From the NCBI RefSeq assembly GCF_000247695.1, contig NW_004624865.1, positions 3,454,117 to 3,518,116 of the forward strand: a stretch of 64,000 bases of DNA, read 5' to 3'. The translations under genes were made by a program, and so were the position numbers. The notes under the pieces are model-generated. The model worked only from the letters and a program-made list of their open reading frames with translations, was not told where the DNA came from and made no database searches. This DNA comes from Heterocephalus glaber. Its lineage: Eukaryota > Chordata > Mammalia > Rodentia > Bathyergidae. Positions 45,000 to 55,324 of this stretch are shown one piece after another (positions within the stretch are counted from its first letter, which is position 1; each line of letters begins with the position of its first letter).

Positions 45000-47290
45000 G
45001 ATCACAGAGACAATAAGCACCTCCAGGTGCTAACTGGGGCGGAGAAAGCAAAGTTAACAGCAAGGTTGTGAATAAGCCCTAATGAGCTGTCTCAGGGAAG
45101 TGGCCCAGCTGCTGCCACTACACCCTGGAATTTAAGAATGGATCCTTCAGCCTCTCCAGAGACCGCAAATCACACCCTGATACCAGCAGAGACGACCTCG
45201 GAGTGGCGACCTTCGAGGCCATTCAATTAGGAATCTCAGTAGCCTGAGTCAACCTTCACAGCCAGCCCCAGCCGGGGAGGCCTCGGTGATTTCATAGAGG
45301 AGCAAACGCTCTGCCTTGGCGAATGTCAACATGCGGCATCATATAAGATCTCTTTGCAAGCACCAGGCTTTGGGTTCTGTGGCCAGGATCCAGAGTTAGA
45401 TTATTTATAATATACTTCCTGTTTCCAGATGTCTGTAAAAAAAAAAAAAAGTCCTCCTCCTTTTTTTTTGGCTCGGCATGGTTAGCCTAGTATTTCGCCC
45501 CACTGCTGAAACACTGAATGAATACTGAATTTTTAAAAAAAAGCAAACACATGTACAGCAGCTTCAAAATGCACTCAGACCCCTCTGCAGAAGAGACCAA
45601 ATTCCAAGATGGTGGCCAGAAAATGAAAAATAAAAAAAGTACTTAGGTTTTCCCAAATGGGAAGGAGCCAAAGTTTTATTAGTAGCTGTAACTGGCATTT
45701 ATGGGCTTGGATTGGTATTTAAAGCATCACTTTCAAGTGCAAAAATCAAGCCAGAAGCCTGGCTGCCAGCTTCCTTTAAATGTATAATTTGGAGCCTTAG
45801 TTATATAATGTGACAGTTCAGATAAGGCAGTAAGATTAGGCCACCATTAATAACATTTTGCAGAAGAAAGTTTCTTCCAGGATAGTAATGATGTCAGTCT
45901 GCAAGGTGGCTCCCAGCATTTCTGTGAAAAGGAGATAGTTAAGGACCCCCGAAAGCGCCTTCCTTCTGGTGTCTGCCTGGCCCAGTAGGCACAGGAAGAC
46001 AATAAACAGGCTGCATTATTTTGTTTACAAGTCCCTAGAAGCTCCTCTCCCCTGCAAAGAGTATCCTACAGAAGAAACAGCATCTTTGCATTTGATCTGT
46101 TCCTGAACACTTTTTTTTCCCTCTCAGGTCAGCAGAGCTAGGAAACATGAACCCTACACCCTAAGACACCAAAAGGAAGTTGATTCACTGTGTAGATTTC
46201 ACTGAGCCTTGAAGGAAAGCTAAGCACCACAGTGTTTCTCATGGTGATGCATGGAAGTTGCTTCATTAAAAGCACTTGGGGCTTCCTAGGACATGCACAA
46301 CCATGATTGTAGAAGAAGTCACCCACATCACCTCTGAGAAAGAGGCAGGAAAAATAGAAGCTGCTGTGTCTTAAAGTGATGACCTCTGTCAAGCAGAACA
46401 ATGATACTGCACTTAAATTCACTCACAGCCACACTATAATTGGTGAGGGTCTGATTCAATGTTTGCAATAACTAAACCAGCAGATTAAGTACAGTTTTAG
46501 GGCAGAGAGTGAGTCTGTGAATGCCACTGTAAGGTCGGCCTACAGTGAAATATGTCTTGAAGGATCTGAAGGCAGAAAGAAAGAGCAGAGGCCAGAGTCA
46601 ATTCCGATTTTAAACAAAGAAATAACAGCAAGATGCTCCTGCAGACCTGGACTTCGGTCTCTACTTAAAAGCATCTCTAGCCTTTGAAAAATACTGAAAT
46701 GCTGCACTGAAGTTGAGCAAAAAGGAGGAAAATGTTCAGTGCTGCGTGAACATTCATGTCATAAGACAGTGACAGCCCCATGGATTCATTCGTTTCAAAG
46801 GATGGCTGCCCTATTGCACAACCTCGAAGGACTTGTGAGGGTCCATTCCACCTCTGAGTCGCCTTCTGAATTTTCCTTCACTGGGCACATGTTGCTCTGA
46901 TGCTCAATGACTTGGAAAAGATGCAAAATACCAAAGCTCACACCACCAAGGAGCAGCATTTGAAGAGTCTCAGATTTTCTCCCAAAGGTCTACAACAATC
47001 ACAAAACAGATTCCAAATCTCCACCAACCCCATTTTTTTTTTGCAGTGAAATACTCCAGTCCAGCATGAAATATAAGGCAATTCCACAAAGCATTCTGTG
47101 ATTAATGGGGAAACAGGACACATTATTGTAATGCACTGCATTCATTTCAAGGTTAGCATAGATCCCCAGTCCCCCTTCCCCAAGGCTATAACAGTGAGCA
47201 AATCTAAAATTAAATGCCTTTGAATTCTTAGTCTATGTCCAGCTCCGGGTTTTCCTGTTAGTCATTTTTTAAAACTCTTCTCCTCTTCAC
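45000..47290. other. Repeat-poor block in intron 1
   Basis: About 2.3 kb with no SINE or LTR that I can recognise, in contrast to the rest of the intron. It includes AT-rich DNA with forkhead-type motifs (AATAAACAGG and TGTTTAC near 46000-46035). Such a gap in insertion density near a regulated promoter often marks regulatory DNA. No coding potential seen. Confidence 0.5.
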
Positions 47291-47607
47291 CCCCTTGTCT
47301 AATGCCCCCAGAGCACACACAAAGGCACAGGGACACGCAGAGACACAAACCGGTCCCTGCTCAGAGTCAAAGCCAAGGAAACCCAAGAGTTCACCTCGGT
47401 ATTAGCATGCACATCCCGGGGGCGTTCCAAATAAATGCTGGCCTCGACCCTCACAGGCGAAGGTGTGTGTGCAAGGGGGACGAGAAGCAGGGATGAAGGA
47501 GGGGAGCAGACAAGAGAACCCGGAGATAAGAAGACCGACCCGAAAGATTCACTGTTCACCCAAAGGTGCTCGATTCCCACCCAACCCTCCTTCCAGGGCC
47601 CCGGCAG

Positions 47608-47623
47608 AAAAAAAAAAAAAAAA

Positions 47624-47655
<32 letters not shown>

Positions 47656-47670
47656 AAAGAAAAGAAACTC
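47608..47670. repeat. A-run plus (AAAG)n microsatellite
   Basis: About 18 As followed by some eight to ten GAAA units, inside intron 1 just before the CpG island. Confidence 0.95.
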
Positions 47671-48221
47671 CTTCCCGGGGCTGCGACCCTGGGCTCCGCC
47701 AAAGGGGACACCTTCGCATCTCCTTTAAAGGGCACTTTGGGACAAAGGGTTAACACCTGCGCGCTGCTAACAACAATGGCTGCAAAAGGAACCCAGTCCT
47801 CGGAGTCTTCAAAGGACGGGGGATTCCCTAGTCTGCGTGGGAGGGGGGTGCTCGACACGGCGAGAGATCTCCCGTGGGTGGCGGACCCGGCCCCGCGCTC
47901 CGGAGCTGCTCAGCCCTGCAGAGCACGCGTGTCTGTGTCCCCGCGCGCCGGGCTGTCCTCAAAACGCCCCCGCTGCAGCCCGCCACATTGTCTGAAGCGC
48001 TCTGAAAACTTCGCAACTCGCCCAGCACGGACACGTAAAATAAATAAACCCATTTAAGAAGGCCATGCAGAATTATCCAGACAGTCTCCCTTCCCCGGGC
48101 TCCAGGACCCCGGTGACCTCCCGCGGCTCCGTTCCAAAGGACAGGGAAATCTTCTCCCCAAACCCAAAAAGCAGCTCTCCCACACCCACGGCTCCCGCCT
48201 CCCCGCCCCGGGGCTCCGTAC

Positions 48222-48491
48222 CTTGCACACCAGCTCCTCTCCGCTGTGCAAATGCACGGCGCGAAAAACGTGGTCTCCTTCCAGAGGTTCCAACAATAAG
48301 TATTTCCCGATGGAAGACACGCAATGCGACAAGTTCGGAGTCTCTGGCGGGCTCGGTGAGCCGAGGTTCGGGCTGAAACTCTGGCTGGGTTCGGCGGACC
48401 TTATAGAGGACAACTCTTCGAAATCCTGGGTTTTGTTCCGCGATCGCCCATATCTCGCTATTGTGATGGGGGTAGACCTGTGTATGTTCAT
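48222..48491 (-). CDS. TRIB2: TRIB2 exon 1: N-terminus and start of pseudokinase domain
   Basis: First coding exon, residues 1-90, ATG at 48491-48489. The protein begins [20 protein letters not shown], the known TRIB2 start. Residues 1-60 form the basic, Ser/Pro-rich N-terminal region ([12 protein letters not shown] at 41-52). The pseudokinase domain starts at about [10 protein letters not shown] (61-70), and the exon ends on ELVCK, whose Lys90 is the beta-3 lysine of the VAIK motif. The start is supported by a total length of 343 residues and by Lys90 falling at its published number. The ATG context is weak (CTC before, A after). The frame stays open upstream for about 100 codons but without an in-frame ATG. 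Confidence 0.98.
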
Positions 48492-49281
48492 GAGTGTGGG
48501 GAATCGCACACGACCAACAAACACACACACACACACCCCGCTGGAGAGAGGAGCCGCGGGCGAGTGTTGCAGGCTCCAGGCGCCTCCCGGACACGGGTTT
48601 TTAAAGGGGACAAGAGGGGAGGGGACAGGAGAGGGGCTACGTGGAGAAAGAGTCAGGAGCCCCCAGATGGGCGCCGCTGGCACCCCGTCTGCTCCGCGCC
48701 CGGCTCTCGGGGTCCTCGGTGCGCAGCCAACTCGGGTTCTTTTGTTATCCAAAATCTGCAGAATCGCCGCGCTTTGGGTTTCTCTCTCCCTTTTTTCCAA
48801 CGTGGATCTAGACGAGAAATTCGGTGCGAATCTGCAGAGCCCGGTTCCCCGAAGCGATCCCCAGGCAGCTTTCCGGAGCGCAGAGGACCCCTAGTAGTTT
48901 TGTGCAATTTTCCAAGCGCGCACAGCGGTGGCTCAGTCTGCACGCGTTAGAAACCAAACAAAACAAGAAATATGAAAAAGAAAAAAAAGAAGAAAAGGAA
49001 AGGAAATTAGCACGGGTCTACCGGCTCTCGCGACGCAAGGCAGCCAGAATTCGCGCTGCACCCCCTTTTTTTGGGTGGAAAGGGTGGGGGGCGTGGAAGG
49101 GAGGGGTGGCTGCCAGAGAGGGTAGTTACCTACGTTTCAACTGTAGATGGCGTCTGAGGCTTTTCCAAGATTGCAAGAGCTCTCCAAAAAAAAAGGAAAA
49201 AGAAAAAAAAAAGAAAGAAAAAGAAAAGAAAAGACAAAAATGAAACAAACACACACAAAAAGAAAAATAGCAAAGGAACAT
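48492..49281 (-). other. TRIB2: TRIB2 5' leader (minimum extent)
   Basis: The minus strand contains no ATG between the start codon and 49281, a run of 787 bases, whereas the plus strand has several. This is what a long translated mRNA's leader looks like. It contains a (GT)n tract (about 48519-48537) and two pyrimidine-rich stretches on the sense strand (opposite the A/G runs at 48960-49010 and 49183-49260). The true transcription start is unknown and may lie further out, near 49.9-50.1 kb. Confidence 0.6.
48519..48537. repeat. (CA)n microsatellite in the leader
   Basis: ACACACACACACACAC on the plus strand, 28-46 bases upstream of the TRIB2 start codon; reads as GU repeats in the mRNA. Confidence 0.9.
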
Positions 49282-49656
49282 TTAACTTGGAGCGGTCAGA
49301 GCTGCCAACAAAGACTGCAGCAAGCCGAGCCGAGCGGCGCGCGGGGCGCAGGGGGACGGCGACAAAGCCCACGGCTCGCGCGCCGCGCCGAGGTCAGCAC
49401 GGGCTGCTCCTCGATCTCCCTCCGAAGAAAGCAGAAGTGCGGGCGGGGACCCGGGAAATCGCCGGTCTCCGTCCTCAGCGGCACGAGCTTCCGGGGGTCC
49501 TGGGGGAGCTGGAAAGAGGATGCTTCCCCGCCGGCCCTGCCAACCCGCGCTGTTCCTGTCCGCCGAAGAATCTGGATGTTGCTTAGGAATTATTCGCAAG
49601 CACTCCGTCTTCCCCTTTGTAGTCTGATCCCAAACTGCCCGGCGGCGGGGTTGGCT

Positions 49657-49807
49657 TTTTTTTCTTTTCTTTTNNNNNNNNNNNNNNNNNNNNNNNNNNN
49701 NNNNNNNNNNNNNNNNNNNNNNNNNNNNNNNNNNNNNNNNNNNNNNNNNNNNNNNNNNNNNNNNNNNNNNNNNNNNNNNNNNNNNNNNNNNNNNNNNNNN
49801 NNNNNTT

Positions 49808-49839
<32 letters not shown>

Positions 49840-49870
49840 TTCTTTCTTTCCTTCTCTCTCTCTTTTTCTT
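49657..49870. repeat. (TTTC)n tract with 132-base assembly gap
   Basis: Pyrimidine-only sequence flanks a run of 132 Ns at 49674-49805; the right side continues as (TTTC)n to about 49870. The real length is unknown. It lies in the leader or promoter of TRIB2 and would read as GAAA repeats in the sense orientation. Confidence 0.95.
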
Positions 49871-49902
49871 CTTTCTTGCCACCCAGGGGTACGCGAGACT
49901 GT

Positions 49903-49920
49903 GTATTTAAAAATCAAAGG
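49903..49920 (-). promoter_or_regulatory. TATA-like and TCF/LEF-like sequence
   Basis: The minus strand reads CTTTGATTTTTAAATACA: a TCF/LEF core (CTTTGAT) joined to a weak TATA-like TTTAAATA. A start site some 30 bases on would fall at the edge of the TTTC tract. TRIB2 has been reported as a Wnt/TCF-responsive gene; activity of this site is inference. Confidence 0.35.
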
Positions 49921-50149
49921 GGGTGGCCGATGGTGCCCGAGGCCCAGCCCGGCGCTCTGCACGCCCGCATTCCCGACCCCGCGGTATTAATAGTCACTTA
50001 CGTGGCCGGGGATCTCTGAGCGAGCCGGGCGCCGGGTGTGCGCGCGGGTGTGCGCGCGCGCGCACTCGGCTCCCCATTCAATGTCACCGACGCGCCTCCC
50101 CCGAGCCTCCGCCCCCCCCCTTCCCCCCCAGCGCGCCAGCCACTGGCTC

Positions 50150-50181
50150 TGCCCGGCCCCGCCCCGCCCCGCCCCCGCCGG
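50150..50181. promoter_or_regulatory. GC-box cluster
   Basis: Tandem GCCCCGCCCC / CCCCGCCCCCGCC units, overlapping Sp1/KLF-type GC boxes, as in many CpG-island promoters. Confidence 0.75.
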
Positions 50182-50205
50182 CTGCTCCCTCATTGAGCCG
50201 GGCGC

Positions 50206-50215
50206 CCATCAATCA
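50206..50215 (-). promoter_or_regulatory. PBX-HOX decamer TGATTGATGG
   Basis: The minus strand reads TGATTGATGG, a perfect PBX-HOX composite site, 25 bases from the GC-box cluster. TRIB2 is a reported downstream effector of MEIS1 in leukaemia models, and MEIS1 works together with PBX and HOX proteins. Sequence match is certain; use is inferred. Confidence 0.5.
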
Positions 50216-50560
50216 GGGTCAGCGCTGCCAGTCCTGGGGCAATTCCCGCGCTGGCCCGGGTGGATCCCGGCCGGGGGCGCTGGCGCTGGCTTCTCTGCTT
50301 CCTTTATTGCTTCCTAGCGCGCTGGCTTGCTGTGCGCGGGCGAGGTAAACAAAGTACAATATCCTTCCGCGGCCCGGGCGAGCTGCAGACTGCTGGGCTG
50401 GAGGGTCTGGGTGCCGACACCTCTGTGTCCCCAGGCAGCCCGGCGGGGTGGCCTTAGCTCTCCCTGCTCCTTGGCACCTAGTTCGTGCTTCCTGCGCTTC
50501 CCCCGGAGAGCCCGGCACCTCTGCTTCGGGGTGGCACGGGGCAGGGAGTTGGATGTCTAA

Positions 50561-51639
50561 AGCCTGAGCTTGCGTGCTCTTGCCGCCCGGTTCTTGGAGA
50601 ATCCGTTCCATCAGCCCTCTCCGGCGCTTTTCACTGAAACAGGAATCTATTGCAGGCTGCCAGCTGTTGTCACTGTCTCCTCTGCCCCAGCTTTGAGCGT
50701 TTTCAATGCCTTTGACTCCGACTTAATTTAATCAGCAATTCCTCCTTCTAGGGCAGTGTCCAGAGGGCTTGGAGGACCAGGGGACACAGGTTGGCACCCT
50801 CCCCTCCAGCGAGCAGCTGTTGGCTCCCAACCAGGGTTCCCAGGTCCTCCCCCACCCCAGCACGTGGACCAAGAATGCATTTAGTTCTGGGATCAGATGA
50901 AAGGCTGCGATTTCACTCCTGGGTTATTCTTTACTTTGGGAGACGTTCCGGACCACTGGCTTGGGCAGGAGCCCTGGGGGAAAGGGACCTGGTCTCAGAT
51001 ATTGAATCCCTTCCCTCATGTGCCCTGGTGAATGAGAAGCACATTAGTCCGGGGCAAATAATTTTTAAAAGGGGTGGAGTGGAGGGGTACGACCTGGGAA
51101 AGGGTTGTTGAGAGGACTCGGGGCCTGGTGAGGTTTTCGACCTGGGTCGCTCAGCTTCTAGGTGGGGGCCGGTGTAGCATTCATTGTCTCCCGCAGCGCG
51201 CTTTTAAATGGAAAGAGAACTGCTTCTAATTGTGCCCTCCCCCCCCCTCCCGGGACAACAGTCACCCTGGGCCCTGGGCATCAGGGATTCCGGGAGGTCC
51301 GCCAGACAGGAGAGAGGATGCTGCCGGTACAGGTGGTCACCCGAGAGCACGGAGTTTGGAAAGAAGGTACATCGCCCTTCCTGCTCCTCAGAAGCTTGTC
51401 TGGGGCAGAACCGCTGATCTTCCGGGCACCTACTGATTCTGTTAGACTGTCGCTCCAGCCACTAGCAGAGCAGGGTCCTTTCATCCAGTCTTACCCCATG
51501 AAGACAGAGGCCAGAGTCAGAAGCAGCCCCAGGCAAGTTCTCCAGATGGGTCAGGAAGCACAGTGCTGGCCTCCTCCGTGGGTGGCCACCAACCATGTGG
51601 GTCATGACTGGACTTTGGGAGACCTGTTGTCCCGCCTGG
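50561..51639. other. Upstream flank, nothing assigned
   Basis: Unique-looking, moderately GC-rich DNA upstream of the promoter. No exon of a divergent gene recognised. Confidence 0.5.
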
Positions 51640-51775
51640 GCCTCTGATTTCAAGTGGAAATTGAGTCAAGACGGAATTTTCTTTCTCTGCCTGGGCCCCT
51701 GTTTGTTCATCTGTAAAATGAGAAGCATAACACGGCCCTGTTCACATCACATGATTGTTTGAGAATTGTAGCTGC
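51640..51775 (+). repeat. MIR SINE
   Basis: CTGGGCCCCTGTTTGTTCATCTGTAAAATGAGAAGCATAACACGG, sense MIR core. Confidence 0.8.
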
Positions 51776-51819
51776 AGTTCCAGGAAATCTATGAAGGCTC
51801 ACTCTAAACTGTTCTCTGT

Positions 51820-52125
51820 GCTGGGTGTTAAGGACCCAAACATGAGTAAGACGGTCTCTGCCACCCAGCAGCTCAGAATCTAGCCCTAGAGAGAGACATT
51901 ATGCAACCATGTGGCACAGCATCAGGGTCCCCAGAGAGCACACAGAAGGGAACAACCTTTCTTGTACTTCAAGAGCATTTTCCCAGAAAATGTGGAGTTT
52001 TGGTGGGGTTTTTTTTTTTTTTCCAAACCTTGAATTAATCCAGAGCAAATATTTATTGAAACCTACTATGTTCCAGACCCTGGATATGGAGACACAACAA
52101 TTTAAAAGGCATATTTCCTTTCTTT
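51820..52125. repeat. L2-like fragments
   Basis: GCTGGGTGTTAAGGACCCAAACATGAGTAAGACGG and AAATATTTATTGAAACCTACTATGTTCCAGACCC are typical L2/MIR 3'-end wording, in two diverged pieces. Confidence 0.55.
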
Positions 52126-52244
52126 TTGGACTTTAAAATAGTTCTGAGTCATAAGATAAAATACATGAGATGGATGTTGGCATTGCAGAACGAAGAGAAA
52201 TGTGCAAAAACAAAGACGTGGGATGCCCTGGAATCTCCGGTAAC

Positions 52245-52277
52245 TCACCATGCTCTACCATGCTCTACCACGCTCTA
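52245..52277. repeat. Three tandem 11-mers
   Basis: CCATGCTCTAC occurs twice and a CCACGCTCTAG variant once, in tandem. Confidence 0.9.
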
Positions 52278-52499
52278 GGGTTGGTGGCTGGGCAGCCCCA
52301 GTCAGGCATGGGGCCAGGAAATTGGATTGGGATTGGACAGAGAAGGGGCTGGTGGAGCTGAGGGACAAGCTGAAGACTGTGATCCTCAAGGTAGAGAGGA
52401 AGAGTCAAGGTTGACTTTAACTTGGAAAGTGATAGGGGTTGAATTGGGGTCTAGGAAGATCCTGCTGGTGTAGTTAACAGCACTAGGTTTCCAAGGAAA

Positions 52500-52845
52500 A
52501 AGCTCCCCTTAACTTGAACGGAACAAACAAAGTGAGAGCATACAGCGATGTGCAACTAATGGTACCCGTCGCTGAGAATGAATTTACTACTTCTCACGCA
52601 TTTATTCAGCAGCTGTTGCCCTACCCCTTACTAAAGGTCAAATGCATGGCTAAGTTCTGTATTTATTGATCAAATTCAGGAAATTATTACTGTGCAGGGT
52701 GAATTAGATAATTTATATTAAGGAACTTGACCATTTCTTATGCCTGCTAATTCAGTAATTCAAGGGAAAAGGCTTTTGAATCACTTTGAAAAGCAATTTT
52801 AAAAATTGTAGTAAGAAGAACAGTGGAAATCTTCATTTATTTTCT
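52500..52845. other. AT-rich repeat-free stretch, candidate conserved element
   Basis: No repeat recognised. Several homeodomain-like TAATT cores occur (GGTGAATTAGATAATT, GCTAATTCAGTAATTC), and there is a CAGCAGCTGTTG E-box. It lies about 4 kb upstream of the TRIB2 start codon. Conservation could not be tested. Confidence 0.35.
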
Positions 52846-52849
52846 TTTT

Positions 52850-52985
52850 AGCCATGTGATCTTGGATGAATTTCGAATGTCTTAATCTATAAAACAGAGT
52901 TATGATCTGGATTTTGCCAGTGCTTGAAAATTATGAGAGATGTGTTTAAAACAACTACCACAATGCCCTGGACATAATAGAAACT
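52850..52985 (+). repeat. MIR SINE
   Basis: CCATGTGATCTTGGATGAATTTC, TCTTAATCTATAAAACAGAGTTATGATC, ACAATGCCCTGGACATAATAG: sense MIR. Confidence 0.8.
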
Positions 52986-53695
52986 AGATTGTCACTATAA
53001 TTATTATTACTGGAATACATCCACAGAAAGCAATCCAGCATGAGCTATACAAGTCATGATAGTAGGTAAAATGTGCATAACATTAATAAGACATGTAGGA
53101 ATTGTTAAATATACAGTTGTTACAGGAATGGTTAAATACAATATGTAGCTATGATAAAATAATGTGGCAATAAAATGATGATTATATGATTTTCTAAGAA
53201 TACATTTTAATCAGTCTACTCCATAGTAAAACAGTCAGGTCCAGTTGTCTAAGCTTTGTGGGACATTCTCAGTCCTGAGATGTAGTTGCTTCTCCATTCC
53301 CTTCATAGCTCCTTAGTTGATTCATGTAGCAAACGCAGTGAGTATCTGCTGCGTGTGAAGCCCTAAGCTAAGTGCTACATTCATTGAGCAAGTAAATACT
53401 TTTTTGAGAAAGGCTCCTAAGACCACTATTTCATTTAAGGCTAATATCTACCAGGGGCGAGGATGTTTGTCTGTCTTAACTCTTAAATCATTTCTAGGAT
53501 CAAAAATCTATGACAGACTTCCAGGATGTGTATTGGAGAGGACCAGCTGAGGCTGCTGTGTAGATGACTGACCCATCGAACTCTGGAATAGCCCATTCCC
53601 ATTGAGACCTCTGTGAATGGGACCTTAGCACTGTACAAAGGGCAGCTCTCTGAGCCTGACTGGGTTGCAACCCTAAAATCTCCTCAATTGGGTGA
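52986..53695. other. Intergenic stretch
   Basis: AT-rich to about 53220; an L2-like scrap near 53320-53400 (AGTATCTGCTGCGTGTGAAGCCC). No gene recognised. Confidence 0.45.
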
Positions 53696-53945
53696 CTCAT
53701 AGCACAAATTCATTGCTTATAGTTCTGGAGACTGAGAAGTCCAAGATCAAGGGCCCACACTTGGGCTGCTGGGAGGGCCCAGGTTCTGGTTTAGAGCTGG
53801 TGCCTTGACACTGGACAGGTGGCTTCTCTGTGGCTAATCCTGCTTATAAGGGCTCTATGAGTATGCTCTAACCACCTCCCAAAGGCCCTGCCGCAAAGAT
53901 TGCACTGGGATGAGAGGTTCCATGGGGGAAAATCTACAAACCATA
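53696..53945 (-). mobile_element. MaLR-type LTR (antisense)
   Basis: TTGCTTATAGTTCTGGAGACTGAGAAGTCCAAGATCAAGG, GCTTATAAGGGCTC and ACCACCTCCCAAAGGCCCTG are antisense MLT1/MST landmarks. Confidence 0.75.
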
Positions 53946-55320
53946 GTGGTCATATGTAGACATACATGGACCCTTGAGGCATAACTCATTGGCTGGAACT
54001 CATGAATTTCCCAGCAACTTCCTGTTCTCAGTTACCTCCCCACCCAGTGCTCACCACTCCTGGCCTCTCCCAGATCATACCCTCCTCCATGTTTGGTGCC
54101 TCCACTGCTCTGTAATACCTCCCACCATCTGCCCTGCACCTCACTGTGTTCGCTCAATTCCAGGTCATTTTCCAGCTCTCTTACTTGGCTTTTCGATGCC
54201 TTGTGTTTCCATGGCATGTTCAAAATCAAGCAGACATGGATGTATTGGTGCAATAATGAGCCGATTGGTGGTGCTCATGCTTGAGTTGCAATCTGGATAC
54301 TCCTGATGATGAAATCTATAGATGACTTATACATAAAGAGAACTAAGGAGATTAGGGCTTTTTCTTCAGGCCCCATTTAACTCATCAATGTGTGGGAAAC
54401 CAAATCCGGATACCATTCTAACATCATGCTCGGCAACATTTTCAGGAGATCCTCAACTTTAAACTGAGTTCTGCACTCACCTTACCTTAGGCTCCACATT
54501 AATTTGTGTTAGATTTCATATACCCTTGCTGCCTTCCTAAAACATTCTACCAATCCTGGTGTCGGTGCTTGACTGCATGGAATGCATTTCTGGCCTCCGT
54601 TTGTGTTAAGAATATGGAAGAGGCCCAGGGAAGAGTAAGCCCATCTTCATGACTGCAGCCTCTGGGGACACATCTCACTGGTTCACAAGGATCCCATGTG
54701 TTCCAAGCTGTCAAGATGTGGGAAGCAGTTGAAGCTGGGACTGGCCAGCCCTACATCTTGCCCCCTGCTGGGTCATGTTGACTATACTGGCTCCATGTCA
54801 AACAGCTCCATTTCTTTAAATATCTTCTCTACCTATAGTCATAGCTGTACTTCAATTATGTCTTTTCAGTGCTAGAACACACACACCTTTCTCTTTGGTT
54901 CTCATAGAACACTTCAAACAATTATCCCCACTTTAGATGGAAGAACCAGGGACCAGGAGATGAATTAATTTATTTTATGGTAGCTCATTACTTAGTGGTC
55001 TTGGAAGTTGGAAGTTGTGCATGCACATGTGCGTGGCGGGGGGGGGGTAGAATCTGTGCTAGGCAGAAAGGGGACAGGGGAATGAGTTTATTCTGAAACT
55101 GTACAATTTTTCACTATATCACATCACATATCATCAGACTTTCTAGAACTGACTAAGCCTTTGGTTTGAACAGCCCTCCTCAAATCCTCCCATAACGGTG
55201 ATTTCCTTTCTCATTTTCTTTTTTATTTTTTTTAAACAGCTCATAGTCAGTAAACAGCTTCTAATTTATAAGGTGATTCCTAGTAGCGTTATGGGAAAAA
55301 TAACTCCCAACCTGTTAGAT
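53946..55320. other. Intergenic stretch, nothing assigned
   Basis: No gene recognised; a G-run at about 55038-55047. The open frames at 53974-54306 have no family features. Confidence 0.45.
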
Positions 55321-55324
55321 GTCA

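Larger units (their letters stand above)
43130..48221 (-). other. TRIB2: TRIB2 intron 1 (5.1 kb)
   Basis: Phase-0 intron between donor AAG|GTACGG (exon 1 end, 48222) and acceptor CTAG (43130-43133). The exon-2-proximal 1.9 kb contains four SINE-type insertions. The promoter-proximal part (about 45.0-47.3 kb) is nearly repeat-free, and the last 0.5 kb is CpG island. Confidence 0.92.
47680..50560. promoter_or_regulatory. CpG island over TRIB2 exon 1 and promoter
   Basis: Dense CpG dinucleotides, rare in the rest of the window, run from the end of intron 1 through exon 1, the leader and the upstream region. Interruptions are the AG-rich and TC-rich tracts and the assembly gap. Limits were judged by eye. 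Confidence 0.85.

Noticed and set aside
48054..48221. Extension of TRIB2 exon 1 frame past the donor site
   Set aside because: The donor AAG|GTACGG and exact continuation in exon 2 show this is intron 1, not coding sequence.
49147..50019. 290-codon frame across the assembly gap
   Set aside because: It runs through 132 Ns and simple repeats and has no meaning as a protein.
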